The notes below the pieces were generated by a model. The model searched no databases. It was not told where the DNA came from and saw only the letters and a program-made list of their open reading frames with translations. From Laccaria trichodermophora (lineage: Eukaryota; Basidiomycota; Agaricomycetes; Agaricales; Hydnangiaceae): DNA of 64,000 bases. The stretch is taken from positions 62,001-126,000 of the forward strand of contig JACTVC010000019.1 in assembly GCA_018417955.1 (NCBI GenBank), read 5' to 3'. Positions 31,285 to 41,400 of this stretch are shown in pieces (the first letter of the stretch is position 1; the number at the start of each line of letters is the position of its first letter). A program made the translations under genes and the position numbers.

Positions 31285-33870
31285 TTAATCCAATCGTTGT
31301 TCGGGAAACGTAATGTCGTCGAGGCGTTGTTTGTGCCAAGTAGGTCTTAAGCCCACTCGCGAGATGCCATCCATGACGTCCGTGAAGTCTTGTGTGATAG
31401 GTAGATATCCCGGGCGACGTTGGCCTCGTTCGTTGTTCCTAACCCAGTTCTTCCATTTCTCCCTGGTGCGAAGTTTCCCTTTCCCCCTAGCGATGTCATT
31501 TGCGAGCCTCCTGTAGATGTGGTCTAGAGCTGCATTCCACTCGCCTGTCCAGAGTTCGAAATTGTTGTCGAAGATCTCCGCTGGCGGGAATAACCATTTT
31601 CCGGAACAACCATTCGTGCTGGGGCAGTAGCCGAGAAGCAAGTCTTTTTCTTGCTCGGAGACAGCGTCATGGGATAGGTATGAGGCGTCCTGGGATGCAG
31701 AGTCGTAAAAACCCCGATTATGCACAGTGACTTGTATGGATGGGCCTGACATGAATTCTTCTACGAGCCGTAGGCCAGTCCAGCACCTAGCAATCCAGCT
31801 GAACTGCCCTCCTTCTCCTATGAAGGCTCTAGCATGAGGGCGGTGAAGCAAGTCGTTCATTCTTGCCAAATATAGCGTGCAGAAAGTTGCTGTGTTCTCC
31901 GCCGGGGACAGATTCGGTTCTAGGAATCCTGTGGTGTATAGAGATGAGGCTGAAGTGCGATCAAGATTGTCTACGATGATCGGTCGGAATTGTCGTAGAC
32001 GGTCCTGTGGTAGCGCTAGATGAAACCTGAGGCCATGTTCGATGGCTGTTGACATGAGCCTGTGCGCCGTCCCTATGCTATCCCAGCAGTTGGCCCAATA
32101 TCTTATTCGAGCTTCACTTTCGACGTCCGGTATGAAGAGGTATGCCGTCTCCAAGAAATTGGTGTTCCATGCGAAACCTGGCGCGGACCATGTGCTTTCG
32201 GTGTAGGTGATCTTAGCCAATTCATCTTTCAGCATTCTTCTAAACATTACCTCTGGCCTTTCATGCGACATGTAGAAGGGGTCCGACAGGCGGGTCGGTG
32301 ATTGAGAGCAGCGATAAGGGGAAGGGTCGACTCCTCGCGTTGCTCGAGCTTCGTAAGTTTGTTGGCGAGATTGTTCGAGCTTCTTCGCGTTGAAGCGGAT
32401 CCATGCTGCAGGGCTATTCACGGTGCGAGGGTGATAGAGGACGTCTGGGACTTCTGCGAACCTAACGAACAACAGGTCTTCATCGGTAGAGCTGCTCTGC
32501 GACTCCCCAGAGGAATTGACAGCATGTATGTCACTTGAAAGGCAGTCTTGAAGGGATCGGGTCCCGCCTAAGCGTTTGAGGAGGGAGGGACTCTGGCGAT
32601 TCCGTTGTGAGGTGATGAGGCCGGTCTCGCGGTTGTAAGTGGTTCCAGCTCTGGGTGCGTAATCGAATCGGTACTCTTCACGAATCAGGAACGTGGGTTC
32701 TTCCCCTGGTAGCGACGCCTTGTATTGTCGTCGCAGGTATTCGTCGTGCAGCAATCTTTTCCTCCACCTCCAGAATATAACAGTCTTGTATTCGCTGTCC
32801 TCTTCTTCCATCAAGACTTTGTAGTGGTAGAGTTTCGCGAGCGACACGAGTGTCGCGTCGTCACGTTTGACGGGTCGTCTCTTCCACCCTTCGAAGTCGA
32901 TAATGAAGGCTGAGTAGGTGTGGAGGATGGGGGCTTTGTCTGTCTCTTGATACGCGAATATCTCCTGAAAGAAGTGATCCAACAACACTGCTTGACGGGC
33001 GATTTTGTTGATATCAGCTTCTTCAAGGTCCGGGATCAGCGTTAGTGGCGTCCCTCGTTGTATAGCCCAGTAGGTCATGTTAAGGCCCGGGTTGAGACGG
33101 CTGAATCGTTCGTCAGATCGTGCTTCGAAATCCCATATGTAGAAGAAAGGAATGTTGTTTTGGAGGTACAGGGGAATGTTGATTGAATGCCAGTCCCTAT
33201 CCAGGTCGCAAATCACGCCCCTTTTGCTTTTAACGGTAGAGAGGATCGACAATATCTGGTGGACAACCGAATCTGCGAGGTCCGTCTCCCAGTTGACAAT
33301 TATCGTAGTCCACCAGGACAGCCATCTGATGGAGTGCAGGACCGAACGTTTCGCCTTCGCCACATTGATCTGAACGAGTTTCTGCGTAGGGTAGACTTTA
33401 GCTAATCGTTCCGTGGGGAACACACCTGGTACTGTCATGCGGTGGGATACACGTTCATCGAATTCGACGACGTAGCAGATGCATGCTTGAACTTGGGTAA
33501 GGTCGAGTGAATATTCTCGACACTGCATTTCTGCCATTGACCAACCTCCGTCCCTTTCTTCGACTGGCACCGCGGTTTCGAGGAGATCGTACCAAGGGCG
33601 TTGTTGAGCAATGAATGACGTCGGTGTCCAAGGGGCCCACTGTTCCTCAAATCGGTACCAATCGGGGTCCCTGGCGTTGTCGAAGGGTAAGATCTGACCT
33701 GAATCGGAGAAGTCGTCTGCACTCCATCCGGGGTCAGGTAAGTTTCTGAAAATTATCGCAGAATCTGGAATCAGCGATGTGTCGGAATTCAGACCTACCC
33801 AAATCACATCGGTGTCTGCTCTGATCGTCGTGGTAGCGAGGGGGTTCAAGAGATGAATTGAAGACTCCAT
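31285..33870 (-). CDS. LTR-A third ORF, unknown protein downstream of pol
   Basis: About 860 residues from the Met at 33870 (MESSIHLLNPLATTTIRAD) to the stop at 31285. It contains IRWLSWWTTIIVNWETDLAD, IPFFYIWDFEARSDERFSRL and KTVIFWRWRKRLLHDEYLRRQ. It has no transmembrane segment, signal peptide or enzyme motif I recognise, so its env-like position does not imply an envelope. Similar proteins are common hypothetical annotations in mushrooms and travel with these elements. LTR-B inserted upstream at 34047, so the open frame now extends into the LTR-B repeat up to 34242, giving a chimeric N-terminus (MPPLRDTRVLRRVTAPQ) if that start were used. The body is intact. Confidence 0.65.
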   Translation of the reverse strand: MESSIHLLNPLATTTIRADTDVIWVGLNSDTSLIPDSAIIFRNLPDPGWSADDFSDSGQILPFDNARDPDWYRFEEQWAPWTPTSFIAQQRPWYDLLETAVPVEERDGGWSMAEMQCREYSLDLTQVQACICYVVEFDERVSHRMTVPGVFPTERLAKVYPTQKLVQINVAKAKRSVLHSIRWLSWWTTIIVNWETDLADSVVHQILSILSTVKSKRGVICDLDRDWHSINIPLYLQNNIPFFYIWDFEARSDERFSRLNPGLNMTYWAIQRGTPLTLIPDLEEADINKIARQAVLLDHFFQEIFAYQETDKAPILHTYSAFIIDFEGWKRRPVKRDDATLVSLAKLYHYKVLMEEEDSEYKTVIFWRWRKRLLHDEYLRRQYKASLPGEEPTFLIREEYRFDYAPRAGTTYNRETGLITSQRNRQSPSLLKRLGGTRSLQDCLSSDIHAVNSSGESQSSSTDEDLLFVRFAEVPDVLYHPRTVNSPAAWIRFNAKKLEQSRQQTYEARATRGVDPSPYRCSQSPTRLSDPFYMSHERPEVMFRRMLKDELAKITYTESTWSAPGFAWNTNFLETAYLFIPDVESEARIRYWANCWDSIGTAHRLMSTAIEHGLRFHLALPQDRLRQFRPIIVDNLDRTSASSLYTTGFLEPNLSPAENTATFCTLYLARMNDLLHRPHARAFIGEGGQFSWIARCWTGLRLVEEFMSGPSIQVTVHNRGFYDSASQDASYLSHDAVSEQEKDLLLGYCPSTNGCSGKWLFPPAEIFDNNFELWTGEWNAALDHIYRRLANDIARGKGKLRTREKWKNWVRNNERGQRRPGYLPITQDFTDVMDGISRVGLRPTWHKQRLDDITFPEQRLD

Positions 33871-34046
33871 ACAGGCTAAATCAAGCAGGACAGTCCCTTG
33901 CAAGATATGCCGTCCACCTACTGGAACTCGTGGACAGTCCCACCGAATGGCAGTAGAGGCAGGAAGGTGGGGAGAGGCAAGGCTGGAACGGGACGTTGGT
34001 TTTGAATAGAAACGTGGCCTCGATCGATTGATGATCAGCTCGGAAT

Positions 34047-34414
34047 TGTGAAACCGTAGGGCGATTCGGGACTTCTTGACGAAGGCGTGAGTGCGAGATG
34101 GCGGCGGAGAATATTCGTGGTACGCGTGAAAGAGTTCGTAACGTGGTGCCGCAAAGCGGTACCACGTGTAGTTTATCCTGTGACCCAGGAACTGGGGCGC
34201 GGTCACCCGGCGCAGGACTCTTGTATCCCGGAGGGGAGGCATAAGGCTGCCTAGCCGTACAGAAAAGGGGTGACTCCGTCCACATGTAATATATGATGTG
34301 GTTGCAAAGTGAGTATCTTTGTTGTGAATGCAACGCTATACAGAGTAGGGATAAATACAAGTAAATACGATGATTCTAAGTCACGCATGGAGTATGTACT
34401 ACCACACCGTTACA
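34047..34414 (-). repeat. LTR-B 3' LTR
   Basis: 368 bp, apparently identical to 44412-44779. Confidence 0.9.
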
Positions 34415-35461
34415 AAGCCCCCCCGTGAGATTGGAGCATCGTTTCTATAGCGTTGCCCATAAACTTGAGTTTTCGATCTGTCTCTTGCTCCTCTTTTGCT
34501 TTCTTGTAACCGACGGACAGGGTTGCATGGTTGCCCAACGTCTCTCCATAGTTGATCCTTCATTAACATCCATGATTGTGGGTCGTTTGTCATTTTATAC
34601 GGCTGCATGGGGTCCGTCTCCGTTGGCTTAGTAATTTTAGGTCGCTTGTCCGGGTCAAATCAGGTAATTCAATCAGCCTGGAAGTTAAGACAGTAGGTCG
34701 GGATGGATGGTTCAGTCTATCTGTTACGATATCTGAAGTTAGTGATGGTAGAGGAGACCAGGAGTAGTTGGCCAGAGGAGAAAGCAGTTTAAGCGGAAGT
34801 CTTGTTCTTCGTAAAGTCCTCGTTAGTAATATGGTCGGTAGTAATGTGATCTTGACTAGAACAAGCAAGGTATATGCTTCCGACTCCGCCACCCAGGCAT
34901 GAGGGTAGGACTATATAGTGGTATTGGCGACCTAGGCTGCAGCGTCATAGTGTCTCCTATATGTGGATCGTATTTTGCGTATAGCTTGCAGGATGCTGTG
35001 CATGTTACTTTCGCGCTCATGGGCAGCGAGACATTATGCAGTAACCCCGTAGTTGCGAGAGTGTGAGTAATGGATGCCAGTAGTGGGGTGACTAAGGTTA
35101 TGTCGCTAGTGGATGAAGGGAGCCTGAAGGCATGAGTTGATGGGTTATGATAGCGAGAGATAGAAAATCGTTTGGGAGGTGGAGAATAGTGCTCAGATAG
35201 AGCTGGTGGTCGGTGACCAGATTGAGGGGAAGGGCACCCAGCACGATGATGGAGTTCCAGCAGAGACGGGGTATTGGGGGAGTTTCAAGGTTGTCGTAGT
35301 CCTTGATGTATTGACTTGTGAGTAGATGGTGACCTGACCATCAGGGCTTTTGGCGCAGATGTGACATCCTTCTGAATTTGTGCAGTATTGAAAGGGCTCA
35401 GCCGAGGACAGGTCAGTCGCTCATTCTCTTTACGACAGCCTGGGGCGTGTAACCTCGTTCG
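34415..35461. other. LTR-B 3' non-coding region
   Basis: About 1 kb between the end of the giant ORF and the 3' LTR. I see no gene. The purine tract (coding strand) is at 34415-34425. Confidence 0.5.
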
Positions 35462-38400
35462 TCAAGCTTGCTTCGTTAATTCCTTCCTGAACCAGAAACT
35501 TCGGCCCAATTCGTCGTTTTCTCTGAACATTTGCCTCGGGATCAGTTGCAATCCATTTGCTTCAGCAACTACAGCAGCCTGGACAGGCGCGAATTCCCTT
35601 GAAACTGGCGTTTTATGGAGCATTAAGTTGAGTGGGAAGGGTTCTAAAGAGTTTGTTCTGTCGAAATCATTCATTGACTCATTATAGGGCACTTCTCTGC
35701 TAGGCGAAGCTTCATTCATTGCTACGTTAGGATTATTTGAGACGGGATGCAGCTCCATGCAGCCTGAAACAGTTTCAGTGGCGCGGTCGATGGGGGTCAC
35801 TAGAGCAGCGTGCAGGTCGCGCTTAAGAGGATAGCCCTTGTATTTGTCAAAGCATGAGATACTCTCCTTCAAGTATCGTCGTTTTTGGTGTTCTTCCATC
35901 CCATTCGGCCATGTATCTAAATGGCAATTATCTATTTCTTCTACTTCGACACACCCTTGTCTGCGTCTAAGGCCCTTTTGAACCTTCATTGCCCAACTAA
36001 CGTTGAGCAGGGATCGCTCACAGCATAGTAAGGAGTCCTTGCCCTCCGAGTCGGAAGCGGGCACACTCAGGCTAATTCTCTTCCTCCACGAAGTGCTGCA
36101 TAGCAATTCGGACGAATGGTAGGCATTGCATACCTCACAGGGGCGATTCGTCCCGTTGTCCGTTATTTGCTTTATCCGTAACGGTCCATCTGCGCAACTG
36201 TCATAGGAGCATCCTGCGTCGTGGGTGCCAGAGGGGGCATGTATATTGGTGAAACGAATGAACCTAGAGAGATAGACCGGTATAGTCTCATGACACTGTT
36301 CTCCTGGGTCTGTCCGATTTAGGGGCAAAGAGTTCATCTCGATTTGATGATTCATTCTAGTCTCGCTGAATTCATCCTTAACTGCCTTCTCCGAGTCTAG
36401 AGGGCTTCTGTGCTTTCCCTCGGCTGCGAGTGGTCTGGTGTAAACCTCTAGGATTTGACTATCAATGGCGTCTTCCCATCGCCTTGTAGGGTAAGCGGCC
36501 TGGCTAGGTACAGCAGTCGCCCTTATGGGTACACTATTGTTATCCAATGGAGAATTGGTTTCATGTCTGGGTGAACGGTGAACGGTGGCAACGGCCCCCC
36601 AAGCGACTAGTTGTTGATTGACCCTTTTAAGGACTCGCGCCCATTCTAAGGCTGCGTGATTGATGATAAAGGTGTCTCCCTCCCTTTCGTAGTAGATTCC
36701 TGCTGATTTAAATGTCCACTTCCCCGAGGCGATTACTTGACCTATTCGCTCGTTGGTTACATCTGGCATAGCCCCCCATCCGTTTGTTAGATGAATTTCA
36801 CATCGCTCCTTGGGTAGCTTATCGACTAATTGAGGCATTTTGTTAACCACCTCCCATACTCCTTTCGATCTGTTATGGCTAAAGGTTACTTCAAGATCCC
36901 TTACTAGTGTAGGCTGGCCTTGTCGTAGTCTGATTCTTGGGGTCAGGTTCAAGGTGCTTGTATATAATCGGTAGGATTTATTCGCTATTGGGTGTTCTGG
37001 TTCGAGATTATTCGCGCGAGCATCCTTGGTCTGTTCGAGGATAATTATAGAATCCGCGCTCTGCTGTCGTTCCACAACCCCACTTAGGAGGTCAAGCAGG
37101 GGAGTTGTGATCATAGAGTAGGGAGAAGCATGATTTAGGAAATGAATGGCCGTTTCGAAGGATATCGGTCGCTGGTTCGATGACATAGGATGAGCAAGGG
37201 TCGAGGTAGCTTGCACTTCCTCCTTAAGCGCTAGCCATTCTAATTGCAAGAGTTTTTGTCCTAATAGCAACACGATTGTGTGACTCCTGTAGTCTTTTAT
37301 GGGACTTGATACTAAGAATAACCCCGACACAGCTGCGGCTCCTAACAATTTGTCTGGGCAGATTGAATGTCCTTTCCCGTCTTTTGAATAGATCGTGAAG
37401 TCGAACACGGGTGACTGCAGGGATATAAGATTGAGTAGCATTCCTTCGATCCACCAAGGTCTTAAGCGGCATCGAAAGACGGTTTTTACTTCAGAGACTT
37501 CAGCAGTTTCGAGTCGGATTGACCCTGTTAGGATATCCAACGAAGATGCTTGGGGTCCCTTCAAAAGCAGTCGACCTGTAGCTTTAAGCTTAGCTGGTTG
37601 CGCTTCGTTCGTGGGTTCTGAGGTCGATTGAATATTAGGTAGCGGCGGGGTTTGAATTCGCGCTTTTACATGTTTTAATCGATCATTCATCTCATAGGCT
37701 GCAACATTTCTAGGCCACACTCTAGACGATCCTTCTCTAAACTCGGGGAATGTTTCTGGGTTAAGGTCAAGTGGCTCGTCTCTGTTCCGCTCTAGAGGAT
37801 TCTTCGAAAAGGCTGTGATCTCCAATTCCCAGGGGAGGCAGCCCTTGATTCGACCATCATGTTCCGGGGCAGCTGCTATCAGATACCCCATAATCTCTAG
37901 TGTTCTAGGAACATTTGTCTTCATAGCTTCTGCAGAATCTGTCGTCTTACTCAAGAGCTCTCCTTCTTGGGGTCTGTCAGTCTCAACATCCATGTCATGT
38001 AAATGTCCTTTGTCTCGAGGTTTGTCCGTAGTAACCTCTGGGTCAGGCAGATACCCAACTACTTCGGGCTTTTTGTCTCGAGGTCTGTCAATCACAACAT
38101 CCAGGTCATGTAGGCATCCTTCGTCTCGAGGTTTGTTCATAGTAACACCTGGGTCGTGCGGATACCCAACTGCTTCCCCCCCTAGGACATGCCACGGGAG
38201 AAGGCTGGCGACAATGATGGTTAAGGAGGAGGCAATCATTATGTCTTGACCCTCCGTGCCTAAGGTAACAGTAGAAGGCCGGATGAGGGCCTCGTTCGAG
38301 GTCATGAATTCTGTGTGCTGTTTCGCGCTATCCTTAGGTCTTGCGCGTGCTACAGCCTTCCCATGGATGAAGAACCCCGTCGTATACACTGCCGAGATTT

Positions 38401-41400
38401 CAACTGCTAGATTGCAGTGCCGAGCAGAGGCGGCGAATATTACGCGCCCGAATAACTCGCGATGCTCAATGATGAACTTAGTGACACTTAGTTTGCTGAC
38501 GGTTTGAAGATCCTCGACAGGTTCCATCGTCTTCGCGGAGGTTCGTCCCAAAGCTCTGGAGACTAGGGATAGTCCTTTGCTCTTCCTCCTTTCATAACGC
38601 CTAATTCTTTGCCAGTCATGGTGAAATGCAAGCACTCGATGATAAGTTGCGACCGGTAACACTTTGGTTTGGTCAAAGACTTTGTGCATTTTGACGGTGA
38701 CTCTATCGCACTTTATAGCAGCGAACGATCCCTCCGGATTATTCTGAGTTGCGCATGTGACCCACATGAACAAGCAACGCCCATCCCTTTCTTCAATTTT
38801 GTCGGGATCTAAATCTTCGAGAACCTTATGAATAACGTCACGTTTCCTGGAAGGAGGACAATTCCAAAGGACTTGTTTGGAGCGGGCATAGATGCACTCC
38901 ACACACGGTAGGCTGGAGCGTACATCAGAATTGTCTGGTTCAATGGTTGCTCCTTTCCTTGTTCTGTCATGCAGAAATTCCTCTCTAGTCACGGTTGTAG
39001 GCCCCCCAGCCCAGAATAATTGGTCGAAGGGTTTAGCTTCTGTGTTACTAGCGAGGTTCATGTATCTCTCTTTGTCTGCTTCCCTACTACGGGTGTAGGA
39101 TTCTCTTTCGTCTTTCGAACTGTTAATTTCTGCATTCATTGCATACGTAGCATGCGAATGATTACTACCGTAGCATAGCGTAGGTCTTTTGTGGTATTCG
39201 ACCCGCAGCCAGGGAGCTGACAACTCCTTGTGGATTCGGTTGACTGCTAATCGTATGTCCAATACGGTAAAACCGAAAGCTCCCTTATTGAAGCTGTAAG
39301 TTTGGCCTTGAGCACGTTCTCCACTTATGAAATGGAGTCTAATTCCGGTAATTATAACGTCGCAATGGTAGGTAAGGAAGGCGTGATTCAGAGTTGGTAA
39401 CGTTTCCCGCCCACGTTGAGCGTAGGAGGTCCTCAATTTCAGACTTAGTTTGCGCAAATGGGATGCAGCAGGTGCTCTGGGGCGAATGATGATTCTTGCT
39501 GGTTTCGGTGATTGCTGCACAGAACAGCTTTTTGATTCATGAACAGATATAAAATCCGGTACTAGAAGGTCCCCAGTTCTTCCTATACTCTGTCTCCTAT
39601 TTGCAGCAGGGTCATGCGCAAAGTTCGGCCTTAAGGTAGGAGCCGGAGGAGACTTCGAGATTATGAACCCTTCCCCTTTCAGTAGACGATGGGACGCCAA
39701 AGATTGACACTGCCAGATTCCGAAGGCAGTCGACTCAGTTTGAAGAGTTGTCTGGTTGGGCTCGATAAGAGTTTCGAAGTCGATTCGGGAGTTGATAAGG
39801 AGATGGGAGTGTCGCTTCCTTTGAGCTTGTTCTCGAGTGTGTCTTCGTTTCTGGATCCTTCCATTAATTCTTTGAAGTTCTGCCCAACATGATACTTGCA
39901 GACACTGAATAGAGAACCTAGTAAGGACCCAATAGTCCTTAATGACTTGACTGCGTAAATAGGCAACAATCCCTATGAAACCTCTGGGGATTGAGCTATA
40001 ACACTCCTTTCTGGTCAGTAAATTCCTTATGAAACATTTCAAAAGTACTGTCGGATAATGTCGTGGCTTGTGGTAGGTAGGTGATAGCTCCGTTTGATCT
40101 AAATGAGGGGCCTGTAATTGTCGACTCAGAGGGGGACGGTCATAATTCGATAAGAAGCGATCCCGTTTTTGTTTGGGAATGTAGTTTGCTAATACTTGTA
40201 AGATTTGTTCTATGAATGGGTTTGCCCACACGGCTTTGGGCAATCTATTGCGTTCAGTTCCATTGGAGGTTTCGAGTTTGGTAGAAGAGGTAAGAGTTTC
40301 CTCGACTAGGCCTACTGGTCGAGGATGGGCCTCGCTTTGATCCTCGCTTTTGATCTCTACCTCCCACGGACTGTTTGATTTACTACGTGTAAACTGCGTC
40401 GTGGCTACAGACAAAGACAGTTCTAACGCGAAGGTTTCTCTGGCAGTTCTGTTAGGTCCAGGGTTATTTGCACTCCTAATAACTGTAGGCACTTTGTTCG
40501 CGCTTCTGCAAGACGCGTGCATTCCTTTCGCGCCTATTAAGGCAGCGGGGCAGGAAGACAGTCTTATCAGGATGGAGCAGTCTATTGGGAGCGGACTTGG
40601 TAATACTGTACTCGCTAATGGCTCAAGACCATCTTCCTTATGGGGTGGACCCTGAGGGTCTACGCCCTCTTTCTTCATCTTAGCTAGTTCTAATTCCATC
40701 TCGAGTGGTCGTGTGATTTGATTAGAGATCATAGTTGTAAGATGTAGTAGTACGCGGTGAGCCGTATAAGCTTGATCGTAGAGGGATTTCACCAAGACTT
40801 GAAGTGTTTGATTCTTCGTTAAAACCATCTGGGACGCTTCCGAATGCGAGTTTCGTACGACCACGCAAAGGTCATCGGGACTGGAGCATCCTACTAGGTG
40901 CTCACTTCGACAGTTTTTTGTTCGTTCCAGTAGGGTTAGAATGCCAGGTACTGAAGCATCCTTAGCAGCGGTGAAGATAGGAAATTCGGAAGCATGATTC
41001 AACGGTGTAGTAACTGGTTCCATCCGGGTTGGCGGGTTCTTGATGGACCCAGAGCTCCAGAATTCTTCCTTTCCAACTTGGCTGCATGAAGACACTTGGG
41101 TTTTGTCATTCAGAACCTTGGATTGAGTAGCCGCGCTCGAGGCAGCGAGCCAATTGGTGTCAGTAAAGGAAGCTTCCTGGGTAATCTTGACGAGGGTCTT
41201 TGTATTGAGGTAGTTCCCATGATTCCAAGAGACTGTAAAGCTTGAGAATATTCCCTCTAAGGTCGTAACATCTGAGTAGTGGGGACCCCCAAACGCAGGT
41301 TCGGATACATTCACAGTATTGCGATTTGTGGGCGAGAGGGCCTTAACGCCCCAAGGGATCATATGAAACAGGGACGAATCCTTTCGCTCTTCTGCCGTCC

